From Sphingomonadaceae bacterium (GTDB lineage: Bacteria > Pseudomonadota > Alphaproteobacteria > Sphingomonadales > Sphingomonadaceae), in assembly GCA_024236155.1 (NCBI GenBank), contig JACKLA010000001.1, forward strand, positions 1,240,001-1,304,000: a stretch of 64,000 nucleotides of DNA, in the 5' to 3' direction. The number at the start of each line of letters is the position of its first letter. Position 1 is the stretch's first letter. The translations under genes and the position numbers were made by a program. A model generated the notes under the pieces. That model had not been told where the DNA came from. It worked only from the letters and a program-made list of their open reading frames with translations, and ran no database searches. Positions 25,738-33,679 of the stretch are shown here, piece by piece.

Positions 25738-26504
25738 CCGTCCGTGTCCGCGTCATCCCCTGTCTCGACGTGCGCGACGGGCGCGTGGTCAAAGGCGTCA
25801 ATTTCGTCGATCTCGTCGATGCGGGCGATCCGGTCGAGCAGGCACAGGCCTATGATCGCGCAGGGGCGGACGAGCTGTGTTTCCTGGACATTTCCGCCAG
25901 CCATGAAGGGCGCGGGACGCTGCTCGATATGGTGCGGCGCACGGCGGAGGTATGCTTCATGCCGCTCACGGTCGGCGGCGGGGTGCGCAGTGTGGAGGAT
26001 GCGCGCGCGCTGCTGCTGGCGGGCGCGGACAAGGTTGCGGTCAACAGCGCGGCAGTATCTCGCCCCGAACTGGTGAGTGAGATCGCGGAGAAATTCGGCA
26101 GCCAGTGCGTGGTCGCCAGCGTCGATGCGCGCGTCGGCACCGGCGATCTGCGCGGGTGGGAAGTGTTCACCCACGGCGGGCGCAAACCCACCGGGATCGA
26201 CGCGGTCGAACATGCGGTGCGGCTGGCAGAACTCGGCGCGGGCGAATTGCTCGTTACCTCGATGGATTCGGACGGGACCAAGGATGGCTACGACGTCGAA
26301 CTGACCCGCGCGATTGCGGATTCGGTGCAGGTGCCGGTGGTTGCAAGTGGCGGTGTCGGCACGCTCGAACACATGGTCGACGGGGTGAAGCGCGGCCATG
26401 CCAGCGCGGTGCTGGCGGCATCGATCTTCCACTTCGGCACTTACACCATCGCGCAGGCGCATGATGCCTTGCGTGCCGCCGGGCTTCCGGCGCGGGGAAG
26501 CTGA
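25734..26504 (+). CDS. hisF: Imidazole glycerol phosphate synthase, cyclase subunit
   Basis: 256 residues, TIM barrel. RVIPCLDVRDGRVVKGVNF holds the first catalytic Asp, TSMDSDGTKDGYD the second, and phosphate loops VGGGVRS and VASGGVG are present. It joins PRFAR with ammonia from HisH to give IGP and AICAR. ATGA overlap with the small membrane gene. Confidence 0.97.
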   Translation: MTVRVRVIPCLDVRDGRVVKGVNFVDLVDAGDPVEQAQAYDRAGADELCFLDISASHEGRGTLLDMVRRTAEVCFMPLTVGGGVRSVEDARALLLAGADKVAVNSAAVSRPELVSEIAEKFGSQCVVASVDARVGTGDLRGWEVFTHGGRKPTGIDAVEHAVRLAELGAGELLVTSMDSDGTKDGYDVELTRAIADSVQVPVVASGGVGTLEHMVDGVKRGHASAVLAASIFHFGTYTIAQAHDALRAAGLPARGS

Positions 26505-26539
26505 TTAAGTAAACTCGTGTCACGGGTTTCATAGCGGGA

Positions 26540-26555
26540 CAGCACGATACTTGCG
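26540..26555 (+). promoter_or_regulatory. Possible sigma-54-type promoter of the PEP-CTERM gene
   Basis: CAGCAC-GATAC-TTGCG matches the -24/-12 pattern TGGCAC-N5-TTGC at eight of ten fixed positions with the right spacing. The -24 GG is AG here, so it is imperfect. A start site about 12 bases downstream would leave a 26-nt leader before the ATG at 26592. Confidence 0.35.
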
Positions 26556-26591
26556 CTTGAGCGGAATATTCCTTCGAGCATTATTGTAGCC

Positions 26592-26762
26592 ATGAGGACC
26601 CTCATCATCCTGGCTTATGCGATTCTCGCCGCCGAACCGGTTTTTGCGCAGGGCGGAGCCTCCGTTCCCGAACCGAGCAACATGGCCTTGTTTGCGCTCG
26701 GCGTGCTTGGCCTGATCGTGGGTCGACAGTTCTCGAAACACCGCCGCAATTCCGACGACTGA
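26592..26762 (+). CDS. 56-residue PEP-CTERM sorting-signal protein
   Basis: Short gene not overlapping hisF or hisE. Residues 1-19 form a signal peptide ending VFA-Q. Directly afterwards is the PEP-CTERM tripartite signal: VPEPSN (25-30), a hydrophobic helix (MALFALGVLGLIVG, 31-44) and a basic tail (RQFSKHRR). Such proteins are recognised by exosortase/PrsA-type machinery and delivered to the cell surface together with exopolysaccharide. Only about five residues remain between the two signals, so the mature peptide is minimal. No exosortase gene is in the window. The match to the motif is strong for so short a protein. Confidence 0.8.
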   Translation: MRTLIILAYAILAAEPVFAQGGASVPEPSNMALFALGVLGLIVGRQFSKHRRNSDD

Positions 26763-26809
26763 CAGCGACCGGGATTGACCCTCTCGCCACCGCCCGTCAT
26801 GTGGGCGCA

Positions 26810-27127
26810 ATGGACACGCTGACCCGCCTCGAAGCCACCATCGCATCGCGCAAGGGTGCCGATCCCGACACATCCTATGTCGCGCAGCTGCACGCGCGCG
26901 GCGTGCCGGTGATGGCCCGCAAGCTGGGCGAGGAAGCGGTCGAGACCGTTGTCGCCGCGCTTTCGGGCAGTCGGGAGGAGCTGGTGGGCGAAGCCGCCGA
27001 TGTATTGTTCCACCTGATGGTGCTGCTGTCGGGCAAGGATATCGCGCTGGCCGAAGTGCTGGCCGAACTCGACCGGCGCGAAGGTGTGTCGGGGATCGAG
27101 GAAAAAGCTTCGCGGGGAACCGAATAA
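26810..27127 (+). CDS. hisE: Phosphoribosyl-ATP pyrophosphatase
   Basis: 105 residues from MDTLTRLEATI. The all-alpha NTP-pyrophosphatase (MazG-like) motifs include KLGEEAVETVVAAL and EAADVLFHLMVLL, whose Glu/Asp residues bind magnesium. It performs step two of histidine synthesis as a stand-alone HisE, so HisI must be elsewhere. A GTG nine bases upstream is an alternative start. The stop shares one base with the HIT gene start. Confidence 0.93.
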   Translation: MDTLTRLEATIASRKGADPDTSYVAQLHARGVPVMARKLGEEAVETVVAALSGSREELVGEAADVLFHLMVLLSGKDIALAEVLAELDRREGVSGIEEKASRGTE

Positions 27128-27507
27128 TGCCGATCGACGCCACCCAGCCTTATGACGACAACAACATCTTCGCCAAAATCCTGCGCGGGGAAATCCCCTC
27201 GAACGCAGTCTATGAGGACGAATGGGCCTTCGCCTTCGAGGATATCAACCCGCAGGCGGACATCCACACGCTGGTGATCCCCAAGGGGCGTTATGTCAGC
27301 TGGGACGATTTTTCCGCCAAGGCGAGCGCAGAGGAAATCGCCGGTTTCATCCGCGCCGTGGGCCATGTCGCGCGCGAGAAGGGCTTGGTCGAGCCGGGCT
27401 ATCGCCTGCTGGCGAATATCGGCGGGCACGGCCACCAGGAAGTCCCACACCTGCATGTCCACCTGTTCGGCGGGCATCCGCTGGGGCCGATGCTGGTGCG
27501 GCGGTAG
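27127..27507 (+). CDS. HIT-family (HinT-like) nucleotide hydrolase
   Basis: 126 residues. The histidine triad is HLHVHLFGG near residue 110, preceded by GYRLLANIGGHGHQEVP. N-terminal IFAKILRGEIPSNAVYED is typical of HinT purine-nucleoside phosphoramidases. The start codon overlaps the hisE stop (TAATG), so it is translated with the his genes, a pairing seen in other alphaproteobacteria. Confidence 0.93.
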   Translation: MPIDATQPYDDNNIFAKILRGEIPSNAVYEDEWAFAFEDINPQADIHTLVIPKGRYVSWDDFSAKASAEEIAGFIRAVGHVAREKGLVEPGYRLLANIGGHGHQEVPHLHVHLFGGHPLGPMLVRR

Positions 27508-27530
27508 CACCTTCGCTCAACAGAACGTCC

Positions 27531-27660
27531 CCCCGGCGCAAGCCGGGGTCTATATGACTTTGGTCGCACGCGGTGTGGCATGTGGCCGGGAGCCTCGAGC
27601 GATACTGCAAACGGGATGCGCGACCGCTGATCTTGTCTGGACCCCGGCCTGCGCCGGGGT
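27531..27660. repeat. Second inverted pair of REP-like hairpins
   Basis: CCCCGGC-GCAA-GCCGGGG at 27531-27548 and ACCCCGGC-CTGC-GCCGGGGT at 27641-27660 lie in opposite orientation. They fill the gene-free stretch 27508-27767 between the HIT gene and ybgC. Same architecture as the pairs near pnp and pal. Confidence 0.75.
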
Positions 27661-27767
27661 GACGGAAGAACGGCACTAATTTGCGCCAACCCCCCATCGC
27701 CAAAAATCACCATCTCGTCGGTTTCATTTGCCCCGCGACTCTGCGCTGCGCTAAGGGCGCGTCAACC

Positions 27768-28238
27768 ATGACGGCAACACCCAACCCTCCCGGTGGCATC
27801 ATCGACGGCAAGCGGCATCTCTATGCCGTGCGCGCCTATTACGAGGACACCGACCTTTCGGGCATTGTCTACCACGCCAATTACCTGCGCTGGTTCGAAC
27901 GCGCCCGGTCGGACCTGCTGCGCGTGCTGGAGATCGACCAGCGCGCGGCGATCGAGGCGGGTATCGGCGCCTATGCAGTGGCCGATCTCAACATCCGCTA
28001 TGTCCGCCCGGCGAAGCTGGACGACGATGTGGTGATCGAAACCACCTGCACCGAAATGCGCGCGGCCAGCCTGCGCATGCATCAGCGCGCGTTCAGGAAC
28101 TTCGGGGCAGGCGACGAACTGATTACCGAGGCGAGCCTGCGGGTCGGCTTCGTCGCCCCCGATGGCCGGCCGTGCCGCCAGCCAGAGGAATGGCGTACCG
28201 CATATCGCAGCGTCCTCATTGAAGAAGGCAAAGAATGA
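27768..28238 (+). CDS. ybgC: YbgC-type acyl-CoA thioesterase of the Tol-Pal cluster
   Basis: 156 residues from MTATPNPPGG. Hot-dog fold with the catalytic region YYEDTDLSGIVYHANYLRWFERAR, whose Asp is the active-site residue. YbgC hydrolyses short-chain acyl-CoA and associates with phospholipid synthesis. It opens the tol-pal operon and overlaps tolQ by four bases. The longer frame upstream lacks a ribosome site. Confidence 0.94.
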   Translation: MTATPNPPGGIIDGKRHLYAVRAYYEDTDLSGIVYHANYLRWFERARSDLLRVLEIDQRAAIEAGIGAYAVADLNIRYVRPAKLDDDVVIETTCTEMRAASLRMHQRAFRNFGAGDELITEASLRVGFVAPDGRPCRQPEEWRTAYRSVLIEEGKE

Positions 28239-28948
28239 CTGCTCTCGACATCCTGACTGCAACCGCCACCGCCGTTTCCGCCCCGACCCGCGTCGATCCG
28301 ATAAAGCTGTTCCTCGACGCCGATCTTGTGGTGCAGGCGGTTATGGTCGGCCTGATCCTCGCCAGCATCTGGAGCTGGATGATCATCATCGGCTTTACCT
28401 TGCGGATGCGTGGCGTGCGCAGCCGGGGCGAAAGCTTCGAAGGCGGTTTCTGGAAGGCCGACGAGTTCGACGAATATATGAAAGCCCATGCACGCAAGGA
28501 TGTGCCGCTGGCCCGCGTTGCCGGATCGGGCATGGCCGAATGGCGCCGCTCGACCAAGGGTGGGGTGAAGGACCTCGACGGGGTGCGCCAGCGGCTCGCG
28601 CTCGCGATGGAAAGCCAGGTGGCCGAGGAATCGGACAGCCTCGCCTCGCGCCTGACCTTCCTCGCCACGGTCGGTTCGGTCGCGCCCTTCGTCGGCCTGT
28701 TCGGCACCGTGTGGGGCATCATGAACAGCTTCTTCCAGATCGGCGCGCAGCAGAATTCCTCGCTCGCGGTGGTCGCACCGGGCATTTCGGAGGCGCTGTT
28801 CGCCACCGCAATCGGCCTGTTCGCCGCAATCCCCGCGGTGATCGCCTACAACCGTTTCAGCCAGTCGGTGAACAGTTACGAGGCGAAGATGCAGCGATTT
28901 GCCGACCGTTTCCATTCGAGCCTCAGCCGCCAGCTGGAGCGTCTCTAA
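28235..28948 (+). CDS. tolQ: Tol-Pal proton channel subunit TolQ
   Basis: 237 residues, MotA/ExbB family, with three membrane helices (about 33-55, 135-160, 175-197). Conserved parts are ATVGSVAPFVGLFGTVWGIM and ISEALFATAIGLFAAIPAV. With TolR it forms the proton-driven motor that energises TolA for outer-membrane constriction. ATGA overlap with ybgC. Confidence 0.97.
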   Translation: MTALDILTATATAVSAPTRVDPIKLFLDADLVVQAVMVGLILASIWSWMIIIGFTLRMRGVRSRGESFEGGFWKADEFDEYMKAHARKDVPLARVAGSGMAEWRRSTKGGVKDLDGVRQRLALAMESQVAEESDSLASRLTFLATVGSVAPFVGLFGTVWGIMNSFFQIGAQQNSSLAVVAPGISEALFATAIGLFAAIPAVIAYNRFSQSVNSYEAKMQRFADRFHSSLSRQLERL

Positions 28949-29425
<477 letters not shown>

Positions 29426-29436
29426 TTCGTAACACA

Positions 29437-30279
29437 ATGCAAACCGCGCCCATCCGCCCCGAGGAAAAGACCGGCCTGATGCTGGCGCTGTTCCTGCATT
29501 TGCTGCTGCTTGCGGTGTTGCTCAGCCGGTTGCTGTTCCCGGTGCCGGTCGCGCCCGCGCCAGAGCGGGTGACCGTGAGCCTTGCGGAAGAGGTTGGCCT
29601 CGAAGCCACCGCGCCCGAACCTGTGGCTGAAAGCCGTGCAGCCATTGCGCCGACATTGAGCGAGGCCCCGGTTGCCCTGCCACCTGCGCCAGTCCCCGAA
29701 ACACGGCCCGATCCGCGTCCGCAGCCCCGCGCAAGCGCCAAGCCGCGCCAGAATGCTCCGACCGCCAACCGCGATCCGCGGCGCCGCCCGGACAAACCGG
29801 AATCGCGCCCCAGCTCCAAACCGAGTTCCAGGCCCAGTTCTCGCCCGAGCTCCACCCCGACAACCGGCGGCAGCCGGATCGGCAGCGATTTCCTTCCTGG
29901 CCAGGGCAGCAGTACGACCACCAATGAAACCCGTATCCCGGCGAACCAGATCGGCGCGAGTGCGCGTGCGTCGATCGGGCAGGCCATTGCGCGGCAGGTG
30001 AAGCCTCACTTCCAGGGCAAGGTGCCGACGGGGGCCGATGCTGAAAAGCTGGTCACCATCCTTGCGTTCGAGCTGAACCCGGATGGATCGCTCAAAGGCA
30101 GGCCGCGCGTCGTCCGGCAATTGGGCGTCACGCCCGCCAACGAAGCGCAAAAGGCGCGCCATGCCGAGGTTGCGATCCGCGCCGTGCAACTCGCCGCTCC
30201 GTTCGACCTGCCTGACGAATACTACAACGCGTGGAAGTCGATTTCGGGCGCGCGGTTTGATAGGAATCTTTCTCTATGA
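29437..30279 (+). CDS. tolA: TolA-like envelope protein
   Basis: 280 residues, shorter than E. coli TolA (421). One N-terminal membrane helix (about 13-34), a long Pro/Ala/Arg linker that includes four-residue repeats of the type RPSS/KPSS (about 122-145), and a C-terminal TonB/TolA-like domain (IARQVKPHFQGKVPTG, FELNPDGSLKGRPRV). It would bridge the TolQR motor to TolB-Pal. The low-complexity linker replaces the long Ala/Lys helix of enteric TolA. Position between tolR and tolB makes the identity firm. Confidence 0.92.
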   Translation: MQTAPIRPEEKTGLMLALFLHLLLLAVLLSRLLFPVPVAPAPERVTVSLAEEVGLEATAPEPVAESRAAIAPTLSEAPVALPPAPVPETRPDPRPQPRASAKPRQNAPTANRDPRRRPDKPESRPSSKPSSRPSSRPSSTPTTGGSRIGSDFLPGQGSSTTTNETRIPANQIGASARASIGQAIARQVKPHFQGKVPTGADAEKLVTILAFELNPDGSLKGRPRVVRQLGVTPANEAQKARHAEVAIRAVQLAAPFDLPDEYYNAWKSISGARFDRNLSL

Positions 30280-31664
30280 AAAATGTCGTGGCCGTTTTGG
30301 CCTTCTTCGTTGCCACGCCGCTTGCCGCCCAGGATCTGGGCGCGCCGCTGCCTGCCGATTCTGCGGTAGAAAGCGTAATGCAGGATGAGGGAGAGGATGA
30401 GGGCCTGACCTTCACGGTAAGCGATGAGGGTGCATGGGACGACCTCGGCATTGCCATCGCCGGGTTTGCTTCGGATCGCGATGTGCCGACGCCTGCCAAC
30501 TCCAGCGGCACAGCTGCACTGGGCAAGGAGATTGGCCGCGTCGTATTCGCCGATCTCAAGAACAATGGCCTGTTCAAACCTTCCGGACCCGACAGCCTGC
30601 CTCAGCCCAGTTTCGCCCAGATCACCGCGCCGGCATGGCCAACATGGTCCAGCCGCGGGGCGGAGATGCTCGTGCATGGTTACGTTCAGGCGCGTTCGGA
30701 CGGTCGGCTGACGGTCGGCTGCTATCTTTACGACGTGACCTTGCAGGATGAGCTTGCCCGCGCGGGCTGGGTCGTACAGCCGCGCGACTGGCGGCGGGCC
30801 GCGCATAAATGCGCCGACCTTGTCTATTCACGGCTGACGGGCGAAAATCCGTTCTTCGACAGCCGCATCGCCTATATCGCGGAAACCGGGCCGAAGGAAA
30901 ACCGGACCAAGCGGTTGGCGATCATGGACAGTGACGGGGCGAACCACCGCTTCATCACCACCGGTCGCTCGACCGCGCTTACGCCGCGCTATTCGCCCGA
31001 TTACAGCAAGCTGCTCTATCTCAGCTATGTCGATGGCAACCCGCGCATCTATGTCTACGACATCGGCACCGGGCGGCAGACGCTGATCACCGAGAACCGC
31101 AACCCTACCTTCGCCCCGCGCTGGTCGCCCGATGGCAAGTGGATCCTCTATTCGATGGCGGTTGCGGGTGACACCGACATCTACCGCGTATCCTCGCAGG
31201 GCGGGCCGAGCGTGCGGCTGACCAATACGCCGGGGATCGATATTGGCGGGTCCTATTCGCCCGATGGCAGCAAGATCGTGTTCGAGAGCGACCGGTCGGG
31301 CAACCAGCAATGCTATGTGATGAATTCCGACGGCTCGAACCAGAAGCGCATCAGTTTTGGCGGGACGCGCTGCGCCACGCCCGAATGGAGCCCGCGCGGC
31401 GACCAGATCGCCTTCACCAATGCCAGCAGTTTCAACGTCTCGGTCATGTCGCCTTCGGGCGGCAATGTCCGCACGCTGACCAATGGCTGGCAGGACGAGG
31501 CGCCGACCTGGGCCCCCAATGGGCGGATCATCCAGTTCTTCCGCACCGAGCGTGGATCGGGCGGGACATCGCTTTGGCAGGTGGACCTCACCGGCCGCAA
31601 TGAAAGGAAATTGCCGACACCGGTCGACGCATCGGACCCTGCATGGGGACCGATTTTGCCGTAA
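30276..31664 (+). CDS. tolB: Tol-Pal periplasmic beta-propeller TolB
   Basis: 462 residues: signal peptide (to about LAAQ, 19), TolB N-terminal domain, then a six-bladed propeller with repeats such as YSPDYSKLLYLSYVDGNPRIYVYDIGTG, here recorded as repeated SPDG/WSPDGKWILY blades. It binds Pal and communicates with TolA. ATGA overlap with tolA. Confidence 0.97.
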   Translation: MKNVVAVLAFFVATPLAAQDLGAPLPADSAVESVMQDEGEDEGLTFTVSDEGAWDDLGIAIAGFASDRDVPTPANSSGTAALGKEIGRVVFADLKNNGLFKPSGPDSLPQPSFAQITAPAWPTWSSRGAEMLVHGYVQARSDGRLTVGCYLYDVTLQDELARAGWVVQPRDWRRAAHKCADLVYSRLTGENPFFDSRIAYIAETGPKENRTKRLAIMDSDGANHRFITTGRSTALTPRYSPDYSKLLYLSYVDGNPRIYVYDIGTGRQTLITENRNPTFAPRWSPDGKWILYSMAVAGDTDIYRVSSQGGPSVRLTNTPGIDIGGSYSPDGSKIVFESDRSGNQQCYVMNSDGSNQKRISFGGTRCATPEWSPRGDQIAFTNASSFNVSVMSPSGGNVRTLTNGWQDEAPTWAPNGRIIQFFRTERGSGGTSLWQVDLTGRNERKLPTPVDASDPAWGPILP

Positions 31665-31727
31665 ACGCATTGATCAAGTGAGTTGGCAGGGTCGCGACTG
31701 CTTCAACCCGCTCTTCAGGAGAGGCCC

Positions 31728-32243
31728 ATGAATACGAAAATTGTCATCGCATCGCTGCTTTGCGGCACTGTCGCGCTCGGCGCGTGCAAGCCCAAGGCCC
31801 CCGACATCCTGCCGCCCGACCCGGTCGAAACGAGTGAGCCGGATACCGGCAATTACCAGCAACCGCAGGGCGCGGTGCTCGGTTCGCAAGAGCATTTCGT
31901 CAATGCCGTGAACGGCCAGAACGTGATCTATTTCGATACTGATCGCTACAATATCGACAGTGCCGATGCTGCCGCCCTGCAAACGCAGGCGCAGTATCTC
32001 CAGCGCTATTCGAATATCTCGATCACGATCGAGGGGCATTGCGACGAACGCGGCACGCGCGAATACAACCTCGCGCTGGGTGAACGCCGCGCCAATGCGG
32101 CGAAGAATTACCTTACCAGCCTGGGTGTCGATGCGAGCCGCATCCGCACGGTGAGCTATGGCAAGGAATACCCCATCGCCACCGCCTCGAACGAAGCCGC
32201 CTGGGCACAGAACCGCCGCGCGGTTTCGGTTGTCATCAACTGA
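31728..32243 (+). CDS. pal: Peptidoglycan-associated lipoprotein
   Basis: 171 residues. Lipobox LGAC gives a lipid-modified Cys at about residue 20. The C-terminal OmpA-like domain has ITIEGHCDERGTREYNLALG and RRANAAKNYL, which bind diaminopimelate in peptidoglycan. AGGAGAGG stands before this ATG; the 15-residue longer frame does not. Usually cpoB/ybgF follows pal, but here a REP pair and a divergent gene follow. Confidence 0.97.
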   Translation: MNTKIVIASLLCGTVALGACKPKAPDILPPDPVETSEPDTGNYQQPQGAVLGSQEHFVNAVNGQNVIYFDTDRYNIDSADAAALQTQAQYLQRYSNISITIEGHCDERGTREYNLALGERRANAAKNYLTSLGVDASRIRTVSYGKEYPIATASNEAAWAQNRRAVSVVIN

Positions 32244-32253
32244 TTGGTGATGC

Positions 32254-32324
32254 GCCCCCGCGAAGGCGGGGGCCTCTTTTCGACCGGGGCATGGCCTGAC
32301 CGGGGTTCCCGCCTTCGCGGGAAC
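32254..32324. repeat. Third inverted pair of REP-like hairpins; first arm acts as pal terminator
   Basis: GCCCCCGC-GAAG-GCGGGGGC (32254-32273) followed by CCTCTTTT, and GTTCCCGC-CTTC-GCGGGAAC (32305-32324) in the opposite orientation. The first hairpin plus T-rich tail (to 32280) has the layout of an intrinsic terminator 10 nt after the pal stop. Confidence 0.8.
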
Positions 32325-32333
32325 GCATACGGC

Positions 32334-32486
32334 CTATTTGCCGATGCTGGCCGAATAGATCGCCGGGGCTTCGAGCGATGGCCCGGCGATGCTGCCGCCT
32401 TCCATGCCGCCCAGCACCGCAGTCAGCGCGAACAGCGCCATGGTCAGTGCAGATACGGCTGCAGAAAAGCGAAGCTGCGGGCTCAT
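32334..32486 (-). CDS. Small 50-residue hydrophobic protein (hypothetical)
   Basis: Open frame MSPQLRFSAAVSALTMALFA...SASIGK of 50 residues on the minus strand. Residues about 7-27 form a good signal or membrane helix; the rest is Gly/Ala/Ser-rich. There is no strong ribosome site, so expression is uncertain. It lies between the REP pair and the divergent J-domain gene. I do not recognise a family. Confidence 0.5.
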   Translation of the reverse strand: MSPQLRFSAAVSALTMALFALTAVLGGMEGGSIAGPSLEAPAIYSASIGK

Positions 32487-32653
32487 GTCTTGACTTTCGA
32501 ATCCCTGTTCGGACGTGCGGCTAGCATCCAGATATGAACGATCTGTTGCAATGCAACATTTCGTATAGCAACTTATTTGCCAGCCTTCCCAAAAAAGGCA
32601 ATCCTCACTAGATCAGCCGCCATGACCGCCAGCCCAACGACATTTCCTGCCCG

Positions 32654-33202
32654 GTGGAGCATCCGCTGATGGTCGGCGCGCGGCGTTCGAACGACTGGGG
32701 CTTCCCCCGCTGGCGAGGCTATGGCTCCTCGCGCGAGGCGACGACCGTGCGGCTGTGCGACCGCCATGGCTGCGAGGAGAAGGGCGATTGCCCTGCGCCC
32801 AAGGCCCCGAACAGCCCCGAACGGTGGTATTTCTGCCAGAAGCATGCAGCAGAATACAACAAGAAGTGGGACTATTTCGAAGGCTTGGACAAGGCCGAAC
32901 GTGAGGCGCGCACGAAGGACGAGCGAACCGAAAATTCCGGTTATGCAGAGGCGCAGCACTATGGCTGGGGCGGCAGCGGCGACGGTTCGCGCAGCGCCGA
33001 CGAAATGCGTGCGCTGGAGGTTCTGGGGCTGGAAAGCGACGCCGAATTCGCCGCGATCAAGAAGGCATGGCGCGAAAAGGCCAAGCTGGTCCACCCCGAT
33101 GTGAAACCGGGCGACAAGGACGCGGCGGTGGAATTCCAGAAGCTGCAGCTGGCCTATGAAGTGCTGAAAGCAGCTGAGGAGCGGCGGGAATGGAAGGGTT
33201 GA
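32654..33202 (+). CDS. J-domain (DnaJ-like) protein
   Basis: 182 residues with a GTG start; ATG at 32669 is an alternative, and no ATG exists further upstream before a stop at 32609. The N-terminal part has a Cys/His-rich stretch (LCDRHGCEEKGDC, WYFCQKHAAEYN). The C-terminal 65 residues are a J domain (ALEVLGLESDAEFAAIKKAW, HPD at LVHPDVKPG) that would stimulate an Hsp70 ATPase. Similar proteins accompany cobalt-chelatase or DnaK genes in other alphaproteobacteria, but no Hsp70 is nearby. The last 13 nt overlap the next gene. Confidence 0.85.
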   Translation: MEHPLMVGARRSNDWGFPRWRGYGSSREATTVRLCDRHGCEEKGDCPAPKAPNSPERWYFCQKHAAEYNKKWDYFEGLDKAEREARTKDERTENSGYAEAQHYGWGGSGDGSRSADEMRALEVLGLESDAEFAAIKKAWREKAKLVHPDVKPGDKDAAVEFQKLQLAYEVLKAAEERREWKG

Positions 33203-33666
33203 GGCTACTCTTCAGCGGTATCCTGGGTGCATTGGCCTGCGGCTGTGCTGCGCAAAACTCTGTCGACGACATCGATCTTATCGAGATACGGCAATCCGGC
33301 CCGGCAAGTCTGGATATCTCCATATCGAGCGATGGACGCGGGTCATTCTCGATCGAAGGTGTCGGGCCGAACGAGAAGGGCACATTCAAGCTCAGTGAAA
33401 GCGAATTCCGGTCGTTCGAGAAGGTTCTCGCGGAGTTTCGCCCTGAGGCCGTGCCGCGCAGCGACGCGAGTGTGATCGAAATGCTTGACCGGGCCTACCC
33501 GGAAGGTGTGCACAGCGCGACTGACCGAGGAGCGATATACATTCGCTGGATCGGTGCGGGTGTTGATGATCATTACCTAGCCGACCTAGGTTGTGACTGG
33601 CAGAGAATGGCCGACCGGAATGCAAGACTCAGGTCTATCATGGCCGGAATGCCCATTCATTTGTAG
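33190..33666 (+). CDS. Hypothetical exported lipoprotein
   Basis: 158 residues. N-terminal helix followed by LACGC suggests a lipoprotein signal with the modified Cys at about residue 17-19. The remainder is a small mixed alpha/beta domain (FSIEGVGPNEKGTFKLSESE, then IYIRWIGAGVDDHYLADLGC) of no recognised family. Codon use is less GC-biased than neighbouring genes, which could mean recent arrival. Overlaps the J-domain gene by 13 nt. Confidence 0.65.
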   Translation: MEGLRLLFSGILGALACGCAAQNSVDDIDLIEIRQSGPASLDISISSDGRGSFSIEGVGPNEKGTFKLSESEFRSFEKVLAEFRPEAVPRSDASVIEMLDRAYPEGVHSATDRGAIYIRWIGAGVDDHYLADLGCDWQRMADRNARLRSIMAGMPIHL

Positions 33667-33679
33667 CAGCTGACCACGC

